A stretch of DNA of 64,000 bases from a bacterium. GTDB taxonomy: Bacteria; Zhuqueibacterota; QNDG01; JAGLOF01. The notes under the pieces are model-generated. The model did no database searches. It was not told where the DNA came from and saw only the letters and a list, made by a program, of their open reading frames with translations. The stretch covers positions 62,001-126,000 of the forward strand of contig JAFGRY010000048.1 in NCBI GenBank assembly GCA_016934955.1, written 5' to 3'. Both the position numbers and the translations under genes were made by a program. Shown piece after piece: positions 47,607 to 56,505 of the stretch. Every line of letters starts with the position of its first letter. The first letter of the stretch is position 1.

Positions 47607-48114
47607 CGGCCCAAGCCGTGATCCGTGTTCACCGCAGGCAGCAGGTAATTCACTTCCCGGCAGTATACGTTTCCGATCTCGCCCGAGCAGGCGCAACCCG
47701 CCCTTCCGGCCTGGGTATCCCCGAAAAAAAACAGGAACATTGACGGCTGATTTACGTTATACTCTCTAGATACGAGAGAGGCGGCCGGAAAAAAGTCATT
47801 ACCCCGTCCGCCGTATGAAGATCGACCGTTCTTTGAGATATGGGATATGAGAGCTGCACCTGTTCCTTCGCAGTGCAACTCGCTGTTTTATATCTATATA
47901 TGTTCCCTGAACACCGGTTCCCGGGAACTGCACCTCTTGATGGCACTGTTATTGCTTTACAAATCAACAGGTGTCATCGATACCGAAGAGAATGCAGATA
48001 CCGCTCCATAGATATTCCCGGGGGCGCCATTAGGGGAACAAGACGACATACTCCGTACCATACGGGAGATGTCCTCTTTCATTGGCACAGGGGGGTCCCA
48101 AACGTACTCCTCCA
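47607..48114. other. Long spacer without a recognised gene
   Basis: About 510 bp between pirin and the decarboxylase unit. No convincing open frame exists on either strand; the longest minus frame overlaps the pirin gene antisense. The stretch contains a short hairpin CTCTCT/AGAGAG near 47762-47780, two tandem palindromes at 47902-47928, and ends at a terminator-like hairpin at 48115. It could hold a non-coding RNA or a decayed gene. Confidence 0.5.
47902..47928. promoter_or_regulatory. Tandem palindromes GTTCCCTGAAC and GTTCCCGGGAAC
   Basis: GTTCCCTGAAC (47902-47912) and the perfect 12-bp palindrome GTTCCCGGGAAC (47917-47928) share half-sites GTTC...GAAC with their starts 15 bp apart. This resembles a double operator for a dimeric repressor. 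No regulator gene is adjacent. Confidence 0.35.
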
Positions 48115-48156
48115 GAGAAGCCGCTGCCCGCCACAGGCATGCGGCTTCTCCATTTT
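48115..48156 (+). terminator. Terminator-like hairpin before the decarboxylase promoter
   Basis: GAGAAGCCGC (48115-48124) pairs perfectly with GCGGCTTCTC (48141-48150), extended by an inner TGCC/GGCA stem, and CATTTTAC follows. It would end any transcript coming from the pirin side or from an RNA in the spacer. Confidence 0.55.
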
Positions 48157-48171
48157 ACCCTGTTATTGTAG

Positions 48172-48200
48172 TTGACACTCCCGGATTATTTCCGTATTTT
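48172..48200 (+). promoter_or_regulatory. Strong promoter of the aromatic amino acid decarboxylase
   Basis: Perfect TTGACA (48172-48177) and TATTTT (48195-48200) with a 17-bp spacer. The predicted start is near 48207, giving a leader of 20 to 32 nt depending on the start codon. Confidence 0.7.
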
Positions 48201-48238
48201 ATCACATCGCCTTCCATATTACCGTAGTGTATACGAAA

Positions 48239-49681
48239 ATGTCCGATTTCAGTACATTTCATATGTCCCCTGACGTCTTCAGGGAGCAGGGTAAAGCGGT
48301 CATTGAAATGATCGCCCGCTACATGGAAACGGTTGAAACGTATCCGGTCATGTCAGCGGTGCGGCCGGGGGAGATACGGGCCGCACTTCCGGATCACGCT
48401 CCTGTGACAGGAGAATCATTTGACGCCATTCTCGCGGACATCGCACCTATAATCATGCCGGGCATTACCCATTGGCAGTCACCGAACTGGTTTGCCTATT
48501 TTTCGGCCAATACGTCCGGTCCCTCCATTCTGGGTGAGCTCCTCTCCGCCGGTCTCGGAGTGCAGGGGATGCTCTGGCAGACCAGCCCCGCCTGTACCGA
48601 GCTTGAGACACACGTGCTTGACTGGCTCGTGGAAATGCTCGATCTGCCCCGCCACTTTCTCTCTTCGGGCAGAGGCGGCGGTGTGATCCAGGATTCCGCT
48701 TCCAGCGCCACCCTCTGTGCGCTGCTCGCCGCCAGGGAACAGGCGACCTCCATGGCATCAAACCGTGACGGCCTGCGGGGCGGACTTATCGCCTATGCCT
48801 CCTCCCAGGCCCATTCGTCGGTGGAAAAGGCGGTGAAAGTGGCCGGGATCGGATCCGCCCAGCTCCGGACCATCGATACCGATGATGCCTTTGCCATGGA
48901 TCCCGATAATCTGGCGCGCACCATCCGCAGGGACAGGGACAGGGGGCTCACGCCCTTTTTCGTCAGTGCCACGGTGGGCACCACCTCCTCAAACGCGATC
49001 GATCCCCTGGAGAGGATCGGGGAGATCTGCCGCCGGGAGAAGCTCTGGCTGCATGTGGACGCGGCCATGTCGGGCACCGCGGCACTCTGTCCGGAGTTCC
49101 GATATATCCACAAGGGCCTGGAATCTGCGGACAGCTACTGTTTCAATCCCCATAAATGGATGTTCACCAATTTCGACTGCGACTGTTTTTACGTGGCGGA
49201 CAGGGCGGCCCTGATCAACTCGCTCAGTCTGCTGCCGGAATATTTGCGAAACAGAGCGACTGAATCGGGCGCGGTCATTGATTACCGGGACTGGCACGTG
49301 CCCCTGGGACGGAGGTTCCGGGCCCTGAAGCTCTGGTTTGTTATCCGCTATTACGGGATCGCGGGTCTGCAGTATCATGTCCGCCGCCATGTGGAACTGA
49401 CACGAATGCTCGTGCGTATGATCGAGGCTGACGGCCGGTTCGTCATTGCGGCTCCCGTGCCCCTGAACCTCGTCTGTTTTTATCACAAAGCCGGTGATGC
49501 GTTCACCAGGGAACTGATGGAGCGTGTCAACAGCACCGGCAAGGTGTACATGACACACACAAAACTGGGCGACCGGTTCGTCATGCGGATCTGTGTCGCC
49601 CAGAGCATGACAGAGGAGCGCCATGTGCTGGGCGCATGGGAGCTGATCCGCCGGACTGCCGGGGAGATGGAATCACCATGA
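48239..49681 (+). CDS. PLP-dependent aromatic-L-amino-acid decarboxylase family protein
   Basis: A 480-residue group II decarboxylase. It has THWQSPNWFAYFSANTSGPSILGELL, WQTSPACTELE, the GVIQDSASSATLCALLAAR block, HVDAAMSGTAAL and the PLP lysine in FNPHKWM (K306), followed by the flexible-loop region and CVAQSMTEE near the end. Family members decarboxylate tyrosine, tryptophan, DOPA or phenylalanine. The ATG at 48239 is preferred; a GTG at 48227 is in frame and no strong ribosome site decides. It has its own promoter. Confidence 0.92.
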   Translation: MSDFSTFHMSPDVFREQGKAVIEMIARYMETVETYPVMSAVRPGEIRAALPDHAPVTGESFDAILADIAPIIMPGITHWQSPNWFAYFSANTSGPSILGELLSAGLGVQGMLWQTSPACTELETHVLDWLVEMLDLPRHFLSSGRGGGVIQDSASSATLCALLAAREQATSMASNRDGLRGGLIAYASSQAHSSVEKAVKVAGIGSAQLRTIDTDDAFAMDPDNLARTIRRDRDRGLTPFFVSATVGTTSSNAIDPLERIGEICRREKLWLHVDAAMSGTAALCPEFRYIHKGLESADSYCFNPHKWMFTNFDCDCFYVADRAALINSLSLLPEYLRNRATESGAVIDYRDWHVPLGRRFRALKLWFVIRYYGIAGLQYHVRRHVELTRMLVRMIEADGRFVIAAPVPLNLVCFYHKAGDAFTRELMERVNSTGKVYMTHTKLGDRFVMRICVAQSMTEERHVLGAWELIRRTAGEMESP

Positions 49682-49851
49682 ATGTAAAAAGCACGCACAC
49701 GCCTTGCAGCAGCGTCATCCTGCCGTGCCCGGCCGCCGGCGAGATCGCGCGGGCCGCCCGGGCGGCTTTCGTCAGCAAGGACGGCAACAGCGCGCCGGTC
49801 CCTTCGGCGGGCGGTTATACACAGCGACATGTACGATGTATTATTAGATGA
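49678..49851 (+). CDS. Short ORF translationally coupled to the decarboxylase (57 residues)
   Basis: Begins in an ATGA overlap with the decarboxylase stop and ends 12 bp before mlaD. The sequence is alanine/arginine-rich in the middle (EIARAARAAF) with three cysteines and no membrane helix or recognised motif. It fills a 182-bp spacer that is otherwise empty. It may be a real small protein or a chance frame in a GC-rich spacer. Confidence 0.3.
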   Translation: MNVKSTHTPCSSVILPCPAAGEIARAARAAFVSKDGNSAPVPSAGGYTQRHVRCIIR

Positions 49852-49863
49852 TAGGCAGCTACC

Positions 49864-50847
49864 ATGATTTCACGATCCCATAAAATCAGACTGGGCATCT
49901 TTTTCGCCATATCCCTGATCTCATTCGTCGTCATGATCGCGGTGATTGTCGTGCCGACGCTCCTGGAGAACAAGGACAAATATTATGTCGGGTACCGTAA
50001 TATTTCTCTTACCGGTCTGCAGGTCGGCAGCTCGGTCAAATATCACGGACTCAGTGTCGGGCACATCAGCGACATATCAATCGATCCGGATGACATTCAG
50101 CGGGTCATCGTGGAGCTGAGCATCGACAAGGGAATTCCCATCAAGACCGACACCCGGGCGGACATCACCGCTCTGGGCATCACCGGTCTCAAAGTCATTG
50201 AATTGCTGGGAGGCAGCAATGAGACCGAGGCGCTGGTGCCCGGCAGCTTCATTCAGCCGGGCGGGTCTATCACTGAAATGATTACGGGCAAAGCGGAGGT
50301 GATCGCCGAAAAGGTCGAGATGACGCTGAACAATCTCGCTGAACTCACCTCAGAAATCAACAGAAAAAAAATAGTGCGCGTACTCGATACAACGGCCGAG
50401 AGTATGCATGAGATGAGTGAAATTCTCAAGGCGAATAAATCCTCTTTCGGCCGCACCATGGAAAACAGCGAACGGGTCACCGCCGATCTCGCGATGCTGC
50501 TGGCGACAACGGATTCGGTCATGGCCGACATCGCCCGGATCGCCGGGTCGGATTCGCTGATGCAGGCCCTGGCAAATATCACCGAGATAACCGAATCGCT
50601 GAAAAAAGCCGAACTGGTCGGCCTGGTCAAAGAGCTGAACGTTGCGCTCAAGCATACGAGCAGTGTGCTGAAAGAAGTCGATATATCGATTATGGAGAGC
50701 CGGGCGGAGCTCGGCATGACGGTTGAATCACTGAAAGAGAGCGTTGAGTATCTCAATCAGTTCGTTCGCATGATAAGCGAGGATCCATCGGTGCTGGTGA
50801 GAGGAACCAAACCGATCGGCGCTCCTGATCATCGATTGGAGAGATAG
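49864..50847 (+). CDS. mlaD: MlaD-type MCE-domain substrate-binding protein
   Basis: A 327-residue protein with an N-terminal membrane anchor (about 10-32) and one MCE domain (about 38-130; YVGYRNISLTGLQVGSSVKYHGLSVGHISDISID, DTRADITALGITGLKVIELLGG). A long helical, coiled-coil-like periplasmic tail follows. MCE rings carry phospholipids between the membranes. It is the first gene of a mla-type operon (MCE, lipoprotein, permease, ATPase). Confidence 0.93.
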   Translation: MISRSHKIRLGIFFAISLISFVVMIAVIVVPTLLENKDKYYVGYRNISLTGLQVGSSVKYHGLSVGHISDISIDPDDIQRVIVELSIDKGIPIKTDTRADITALGITGLKVIELLGGSNETEALVPGSFIQPGGSITEMITGKAEVIAEKVEMTLNNLAELTSEINRKKIVRVLDTTAESMHEMSEILKANKSSFGRTMENSERVTADLAMLLATTDSVMADIARIAGSDSLMQALANITEITESLKKAELVGLVKELNVALKHTSSVLKEVDISIMESRAELGMTVESLKESVEYLNQFVRMISEDPSVLVRGTKPIGAPDHRLER

Positions 50848-50848
50848 T

Positions 50849-51472
50849 ATGAAGCGATATGCATTAGCCGCCCTGGCGGCCGGCATGGCTGTACTTCTGG
50901 GGTGCAGCAAGGGAACGATGCTGCGCAGGTATTATGTGCTGGAACCGCAGCGGTTTTTTACCCGGGCTGATTTCGGACTGGAGGCGCCGCTGCCGTTCAA
51001 AGTGGACGTGCGGGAATTCATTGTTGCCAAACCGTTCGCCCAGACGCGGATCGCCACCCGTTCAGCTTCACATGAGATGAACTATTATCAATATCACAGT
51101 TGGGCAACCCGCCCCGGCAGCGCGGTTACCTTCATGGTCTACCGGCTGGTCGAGAATTCAACGCTCTTCAGCAGGACATCCTACGGGTTTACCGTAGATG
51201 CCGACTACATCATAACCGGAGATATTCACGAACTCGAGCTTATCGAAGAGAAGAAACATATGTCGGCTCATCTCGGGATGACCTTGCGGCTGATCCGCTG
51301 CGAAACCGACAAACCCGAAGTGCGGTATGATTTTGACCGTACCGTTGAGCTGGAGGAGAACACCATGAACCAGTTCGCCTGGATTATCAGCGAACTGCTG
51401 AGGGAGGAGACGGAACACTTCCTGAAAGAGGCGACTGCATTTCTGGCGGCAGAGGGAGAGGCCGGACAATGA
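50849..51472 (+). CDS. ABC-type transport auxiliary lipoprotein (PqiC-like)
   Basis: A 207-residue lipoprotein with lipobox VLLGC. The sequence RRYYVLEPQRFF near the start and later VREFIVAKPFAQTRIATRS, YYQYHSWATRPGSAVTF resemble the LptC-unrelated PqiC/'ABC transport auxiliary' lipoproteins that pair with MCE systems. It lies one base after mlaD and overlaps the permease by 4 bp (ATGA). It probably sits in the outer membrane and docks the MCE ring. Confidence 0.85.
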   Translation: MKRYALAALAAGMAVLLGCSKGTMLRRYYVLEPQRFFTRADFGLEAPLPFKVDVREFIVAKPFAQTRIATRSASHEMNYYQYHSWATRPGSAVTFMVYRLVENSTLFSRTSYGFTVDADYIITGDIHELELIEEKKHMSAHLGMTLRLIRCETDKPEVRYDFDRTVELEENTMNQFAWIISELLREETEHFLKEATAFLAAEGEAGQ

Positions 51473-52590
51473 GACGCGTGTCACATCCGGTCTGCCGGTT
51501 TGCGGACTCCACCGTCAGCGTGGATGCGCCCCTGACCAAGGATACGGTACCCGGGATCTACGCGGAGATCGACGGACATCGATCGGTATGGGAGGATACG
51601 GCTCTGACCCTCGATCTGAGCGCGGTCACCCGTATTGACAGTGCGGGTGTGGCGCTGATCGAAACGCTGCGCAGCCGGGTGAATGAACGGGGCGGCAGCC
51701 TGACGATCACCGGCGGTTCAAAGGATGTGCTCGCCCTCATCGAGACGTTTACGGTTACCCGGGACGGCAAACGGCAGCCGCGGCCGAAGAGGCGCTTTTT
51801 TGAAGGAATGGGGGAACAGCTGTACACGTTCTGGCAGCATCTTGGCGCGTTTTTCATTCTCGTGGCCGATACCGCCTTTTATTCCGTTCAGGGGATGTTC
51901 ACCAGAAGCGGCATGCGAAAAGGCGAGTTCACCAAGCAGTGCATATTTATCGGGATGAACGCGCTGCCCATCGTCGGCCTGATATCGTTTTTAATCGGGT
52001 TTATTCTCGCCCTGCAGTCGGCGGCGCAGCTGCGTCAGTTCGGGGCCAGCATCTATGTCGCCGACCTGGTAGCCATTTCCATGACCCGGGAAATGGGACC
52101 CATCATGACCGCCATCGCCCTGGCGGGCCGGAGCGGTTCCGCCTTTGCCTCAGAGATCGCCAATATGGTCGTCACCGAGGAAACCGACGCGCTGAAGACC
52201 ATGGGCCTCAATCCCATCCAGTATATCGTGGTACCTAAAATGTACGCGATCACGGTAACGACGCCCATGCTCACCATCCTGTCCATGCTGATCGGCATTT
52301 TCGGTTCGCTGGTGATCGGTGTCACTTACCTCGATCTCAGTGTGGGACCGTTTATGGACCAGGTGGCCAACGCCCTCATTTTAAGGGACGTCATCATCGG
52401 GCTGGCAAAAAGCGTTATTTTCGCCTGGATCATCATTACCGTGGGAGCCTATTTCGGATTTACCGTCAGCGGCGGCGCTGAAGGAGTCGGCAGAGCTACC
52501 ACTGCGTCGGTGGTGACATCCATCTTTATGGTGATTCTGGCCGACAGTATTTTGGGATTGATTTTCTACTTTGGAGGCGGCGCATTTTGA
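51469..52590 (+). CDS. mlaE: MlaE-type permease with N-terminal STAS domain
   Basis: A 373-residue protein. Residues about 1-105 form a STAS-like domain (VTRIDSAGVALIETL is the hallmark). The rest is the MlaE permease (LISFLIGFILALQSAAQLRQFGASIYVADLVAISMTREMGPIMTAIALAGRSGSAFASEI, ETDALKTMGLNPIQYIVVPKM) with five or six helices. In E. coli the STAS part is a separate protein (MlaB); here the two are fused. ATGA overlap upstream; TTGA overlap downstream. Confidence 0.95.
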   Translation: MRRVSHPVCRFADSTVSVDAPLTKDTVPGIYAEIDGHRSVWEDTALTLDLSAVTRIDSAGVALIETLRSRVNERGGSLTITGGSKDVLALIETFTVTRDGKRQPRPKRRFFEGMGEQLYTFWQHLGAFFILVADTAFYSVQGMFTRSGMRKGEFTKQCIFIGMNALPIVGLISFLIGFILALQSAAQLRQFGASIYVADLVAISMTREMGPIMTAIALAGRSGSAFASEIANMVVTEETDALKTMGLNPIQYIVVPKMYAITVTTPMLTILSMLIGIFGSLVIGVTYLDLSVGPFMDQVANALILRDVIIGLAKSVIFAWIIITVGAYFGFTVSGGAEGVGRATTASVVTSIFMVILADSILGLIFYFGGGAF

Positions 52591-53327
52591 GCATTGTTTC
52601 GGTTACCCATCTGGAAGCGGGATACGAAGACACCCCTGTATTGCGGGATGTCAGCATGACCGCGGAAGAGGGCGCTATCACCGCCGTGCTCGGGACCAGC
52701 GGCTGCGGCAAGTCGACGCTGCTGAAAAATATCATCAGGCTCAATGACGCCTGGTCCGGATCGGTGCGGATGTTCGACGAGGAAGTCATGGTGATGGATG
52801 AACCCGAATTCAATCAGCTGCTCAAACGGGTGGGAGTGCTTTTTCAAAACGGCGCGCTTCTCAATTCCATCACGATCGCGGAAAATGTCGCCATTCCCCT
52901 GGAACAGCACACGCGCCTGCCTGCCCCGGTCAGAGATCACCTCATACGGATAAAACTGGCGCTGGTCGAGCTGGAGGAGGCTATAGACAAACTGCCGTCG
53001 GAACTGTCAGGCGGCATGCGGAAACGGGCGGCGCTGGCCAGGGCCATGGCGCTGGATCCCGATCTGCTCTTCTGCGACGAACCGTCAGCCGGACTCGACC
53101 CGGTCACCGCGGCCGGGCTCGACAACCTCATCTGCAGGCTGCGGGATCAGCTCGGCATGAGCGTGATCGTGATCACTCACCATGTCCCCAGTATTATCAG
53201 GACAGCGGACAAGATCGTGTATCTTTCCGACGGAGGCGTGCTGTTCAGCGGTACCGTGAAAGAGGCCCGCAGCAGCGGCATTGAACAGATCGAACGGTTT
53301 TTCCGCGAGGGGGTGAAAGATTACTGA
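52587..53327 (+). CDS. mlaF: MlaF-type ABC ATPase
   Basis: A 246-residue ATPase with Walker A GTSGCGKST (36-44), LSGGMRKRAALARA, Walker B LLFCDEPSAGLDP and the H-loop ITHHVPS. It starts at TTG 52587 with TTGGAGG upstream, overlapping the permease stop. It completes the phospholipid transporter. A 6-bp GCGGTC/GACCGC hairpin after the gene (53338-53353) is a weak terminator candidate. Confidence 0.95.
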   Translation: MSIVSVTHLEAGYEDTPVLRDVSMTAEEGAITAVLGTSGCGKSTLLKNIIRLNDAWSGSVRMFDEEVMVMDEPEFNQLLKRVGVLFQNGALLNSITIAENVAIPLEQHTRLPAPVRDHLIRIKLALVELEEAIDKLPSELSGGMRKRAALARAMALDPDLLFCDEPSAGLDPVTAAGLDNLICRLRDQLGMSVIVITHHVPSIIRTADKIVYLSDGGVLFSGTVKEARSSGIEQIERFFREGVKDY

Positions 53328-53404
53328 GGCGTGCGTGCGGTCGCGTGACCGCGGCCGTACCGTTTTCGATTGATATATGACCATATCTGTAAGGAGCATC
53401 TTCC

Positions 53405-54217
53405 ATGAAAAACCTGTTGATCGCCGTTCTGCTGCCGGGGTCTGCCGCCCTGCTGCTTGCCCAGACGCCTACAACGAGAGAGATGAATCTGATGAACTGG
53501 CAGGAATTCCAGAAGCTGGTGCCCGGCCGCGTAGAGACCGTTCTGCTGCCCCTGGGCTCGCTGGAACCGCACGGCGTCACGCCCAACGGCACCGATAATC
53601 TCTGCCCCACCGCCATGGCGGAAGCGATCGCGGCCGAGCTGAACGCGCTGATCGCACCGACGCTCAATTACGGGATCACGCCGGCCATGGCAGCGTATGG
53701 CGGAGCGGTATCCATTCCCGCCGAGGCATATCAGCCCTTTGTCTCAGCGGTGATCAGCGGACTGGCCGACCAGGGATTCATGAATATCATTCTTCTCAAC
53801 GGTCATGGCGGCAATACGACGGTCCTTAAAGAGCTGATGAATGACCTCAGCAACCGCTGCCGGGTCCGTATTCTGCTGATCAACTGGTGGAGCCTTGCCG
53901 AGGAGGAGACGTTCGAGGTGTTCGGTGAGAACGGCGGCCACGCCGGCAACAATGAGACCGCCTATGTGCAGGCGATTGCCCCCGATCATATCCATCCGGA
54001 GTGGTATGACAAGGATCTGGCGATTCCCAATGCCAAAAACAGTGCCTGGGCCGCGGCGCCGGTGGCTGCGTCGATTCTGCTGTATGAGCCGGGAGAGGGG
54101 TATCCCACCTTCGATGAAAAACAGTCCGCGGAGTATTTCAGCAAAGTGAATAAAAAGGCGGTGGCACTGATCAGGACCGTGATCGCGAAATGGGACCGGG
54201 CCGGTATTTTCAGGTAG
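53405..54217 (+). CDS. Exported creatininase-family amidohydrolase
   Basis: A 270-residue protein with a signal peptide (to about LLLA-Q). The creatininase metal-site motifs are present: LLPLGSLEPHGVTPNGTDN, LLNGHGGNTTVL and ENGGHAGNNETAYVQAI. Relatives hydrolyse cyclic amides or act in cofactor pathways in the cytoplasm; export is uncommon, so the substrate is probably a periplasmic amide. AAGGAG is well placed before the ATG. Confidence 0.9.
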   Translation: MKNLLIAVLLPGSAALLLAQTPTTREMNLMNWQEFQKLVPGRVETVLLPLGSLEPHGVTPNGTDNLCPTAMAEAIAAELNALIAPTLNYGITPAMAAYGGAVSIPAEAYQPFVSAVISGLADQGFMNIILLNGHGGNTTVLKELMNDLSNRCRVRILLINWWSLAEEETFEVFGENGGHAGNNETAYVQAIAPDHIHPEWYDKDLAIPNAKNSAWAAAPVAASILLYEPGEGYPTFDEKQSAEYFSKVNKKAVALIRTVIAKWDRAGIFR

Positions 54218-54235
54218 CCCGGGGCCGACCCCGGG
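54218..54235. terminator. GC hairpin between convergent genes
   Basis: CCCGGGG and CCCCGGG around a CCGA loop, directly after the creatininase stop and 16 bp before the trkA stop. It has no T-run and may limit readthrough in both directions. Confidence 0.45.
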
Positions 54236-54251
54236 GAAGGGAGCGTGGTGT

Positions 54252-54926
54252 TCAGGTTCTGACCAGCAGCTCGGCGGTCTTTTTCACCAGTTCCGGCTTG
54301 GTGATCACGAACAGATCTGCATTCCCCTGAATGCGCGCACTGCCCCGGGGAATGGTAAACTCATTTTTTTCCGCGTCGAACATGCCCGCGATGATGCTCT
54401 CTTTGGGCATATGCCGGTGCGCGGCGACTTCGGAAATGGTCTTGCCCACGATTTTTCCGTTTTCGGGGATGCGGACCACAAATATCTCCACTGCGCCATC
54501 TCCCAGCCTGGCCACGTGTTTGACCTCTGACTTTTCCACCTGATGAAGAATGTCGAGCACCACGTTATTGACAACGTTGACAATCTGGGAGACGCCCACG
54601 GTCCGGTAGGCTTCATAGTAGGACGCCTGATTCATCCTGACGATGATTTCGGGCACGGAAAAACTTTTTGCCAGTACGGCAAATGCCAGGTTCTGGGCGT
54701 CGTCCCTGGTGGTGGCGATGGCGACATCGGCCCGGTCGATACGGGCCTGCTTCAGGACGGAGATACGGGTCGCATCGCCGTGAATCGTTTCAATGCCGTA
54801 GCGGGCATACACTTCATCGCAGGTTTCTTCGTCCTTCTCGATGACGATGAGTTCTTTTTTCAGTCCCACGAATGTATTCACCAGCTCGGACCCGATGTTG
54901 CCCGCACCGGCGATGACAATCAACAT
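54252..54926 (-). CDS. trkA: TrkA-type potassium-uptake regulator (RCK domains)
   Basis: A 224-residue single-module protein: a Rossmann RCK_N domain (MLIVIAGAGNIGSELV, VIEKDEETCDEV, IHGDATRISVLKQARI) and an RCK_C domain (about 135-220). It binds NAD(H) or nucleotides and gates the Trk channel. AAGGAGG overlaps the trkH stop region, and 10 bp separates the two genes. Confidence 0.94.
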   Translation of the reverse strand: MLIVIAGAGNIGSELVNTFVGLKKELIVIEKDEETCDEVYARYGIETIHGDATRISVLKQARIDRADVAIATTRDDAQNLAFAVLAKSFSVPEIIVRMNQASYYEAYRTVGVSQIVNVVNNVVLDILHQVEKSEVKHVARLGDGAVEIFVVRIPENGKIVGKTISEVAAHRHMPKESIIAGMFDAEKNEFTIPRGSARIQGNADLFVITKPELVKKTAELLVRT

Positions 54927-54936
54927 GGCTGCCTCC

Positions 54937-56418
54937 TTAGCGATAGAATTTTCTGCTGAACAGCAGGATGACGGGAATGATTTCCAGCCGCCCCGCCAGC
55001 ATCCCGAAGATATAGGTGATCTTGATGACCGGATGGAGCCCGATTATTTCCGGCACCGTCAGATAGCAGGGTCCGATATTGCCCAGCGCGGAAAACATGC
55101 CTGAAAAACTCTGCCAGCCCGAATAGTCCGAGAAAAGCGCGGTGATTCCTCCGCCGAGCAGCAGGAGAAGGATCCAGACAAAAAAGAGCGAAGTGGCCGT
55201 ATTGATCTCTTTCGCGCTCACCAGTTCATTATCGATGGTCAGCGGTGTCCTGCTCAGCCGGCTCGAACTCAGCCTGAACAGCCTCACCTTGACCAGTTTT
55301 GTGAGAATCGCCACCCGGATCACCTTGATGCCGCCGCCGGTGGAGCCGGCGCAGCCACCTATGACCATAAGCACGAGAAATATCTGTCTGGCCAGGGGGG
55401 CAAAATAGGGGGAGGCAATGTCCCGGGTGGCATAGCCGGTGGTGGTGAGGATGCTCACCGTCTGGAAGGCCGCATCCTTCAGATGGAGCAGCAGAGCGGC
55501 CGGCCCCTGTGCCGCTGTCACGCCGGGGCCGCTGTAGGCTCCTTGCGCCGCCCGGACGCTGGTAAACCAGACGAAGAAGATACCGCCAAGCAGGATGCCC
55601 CAGAAGTACCGTATCTCGGTGCTGTCCCAGAGCGACCTGATGTCACCGTTCCAGATCCGGAAGTGGATGAAAAAATTCATTCCCCCGGCGATCATAAAGA
55701 CCATAACCGTCAATTCGATCAGGTGCGCGAAGGGGTGGCCGGTGAGGCGGTAGGAGGCGATGGAGTTGTCATAGATGGAATACCCTCCGGTGGAGATGGT
55801 GGTAAATGAGTGGGTGAGCGCGTCGAAGAGTCCGGTTTTCAGGAGCAGCAGCACAAGTGTCTGGAGCAGGGTCATCCCGATATAGATCAGCCAGAGTACC
55901 CTGGCCGTCTGAAACATGCCGGGAAACGGCCTGCGGGTCGCCACCTTGTGTCCCTCGGCCATGAAGAGCTTGTTGGCCGCGGCACCGCCCTTGAAGCCGA
56001 GCAGGATGAACATGCTGAGTATGCCGAGGCCGCCGATCCACTGGGTCAGCGCCCTCCAGAAGAGGAGCGGCCGGGGGATCTCTTCCAGGCCGGTGAGCAT
56101 GGTGATGCCGGTGGTCGTGTATCCGCTCATGGTTTCGAAAAAGGCATCGAGAAAGGGGGTGCCGTGTATCACCATGAACGGCACGGCGCCGATCACGGCC
56201 AGGAGGATCCAGGAAAGGGTGCAGACCGCCATGGAATCCTTGAGGCTCAGCGCATACAGGGGACAGAGCCGTTTGAGGATCAGCCCGGTGATGCTGGCCA
56301 GCCCCCCGGGAAGGATAAATCCCCGAAAGAGCCGGCCGTAATCGGCGCTGCCGCCGGCAGCTGCGGTCACCAGCACGGGTGTCAGCATGAGCAGCCCGCC
56401 GATGATCAGCACCACGGC
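54937..56418 (-). CDS. trkH: TrkH-type potassium-uptake membrane protein
   Basis: About 493 residues with the repeated membrane-pore-membrane units of TrkH: the selectivity-filter glycine motif in SGYTTTGITM and later STGGYSIYD, TTTGYATRD and GCAGSTGGGIKVIRV. It imports potassium with TrkA. The start is uncertain. In frame, the basic stretch KPHRKRRTRTICGYLA lies upstream of GTG 56418 and looks like the true N-terminus, but no ATG/GTG/TTG precedes it before a TGA. A well-placed ATG with GAGGGAGG lies in another frame, so a one-base indel or a rare start codon is possible. Confidence 0.93.
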   Translation of the reverse strand, partial: AVVLIIGGLLMLTPVLVTAAAGGSADYGRLFRGFILPGGLASITGLILKRLCPLYALSLKDSMAVCTLSWILLAVIGAVPFMVIHGTPFLDAFFETMSGYTTTGITMLTGLEEIPRPLLFWRALTQWIGGLGILSMFILLGFKGGAAANKLFMAEGHKVATRRPFPGMFQTARVLWLIYIGMTLLQTLVLLLLKTGLFDALTHSFTTISTGGYSIYDNSIASYRLTGHPFAHLIELTVMVFMIAGGMNFFIHFRIWNGDIRSLWDSTEIRYFWGILLGGIFFVWFTSVRAAQGAYSGPGVTAAQGPAALLLHLKDAAFQTVSILTTTGYATRDIASPYFAPLARQIFLVLMVIGGCAGSTGGGIKVIRVAILTKLVKVRLFRLSSSRLSRTPLTIDNELVSAKEINTATSLFFVWILLLLLGGGITALFSDYSGWQSFSGMFSALGNIGPCYLTVPEIIGLHPVIKITYIFGMLAGRLEIIPVILLFSRKFYR

Positions 56419-56505
56419 CAGGTAGCCGCAGATAGTCCGCGTGCGTCTTTTACGGTGCGGTTTTATCGTTCATCCTCCCTCACCCGGTGCGTCGATGGTT
56501 CGGGG

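Noticed and set aside
47342..47878. 178-residue minus-strand frame overlapping the 3' end of the pirin gene
   Set aside because: Half of it is antisense to pirin, it has no ribosome site, and the cysteine-containing middle part (RAGCACSGEIG) matches nothing I recognise.
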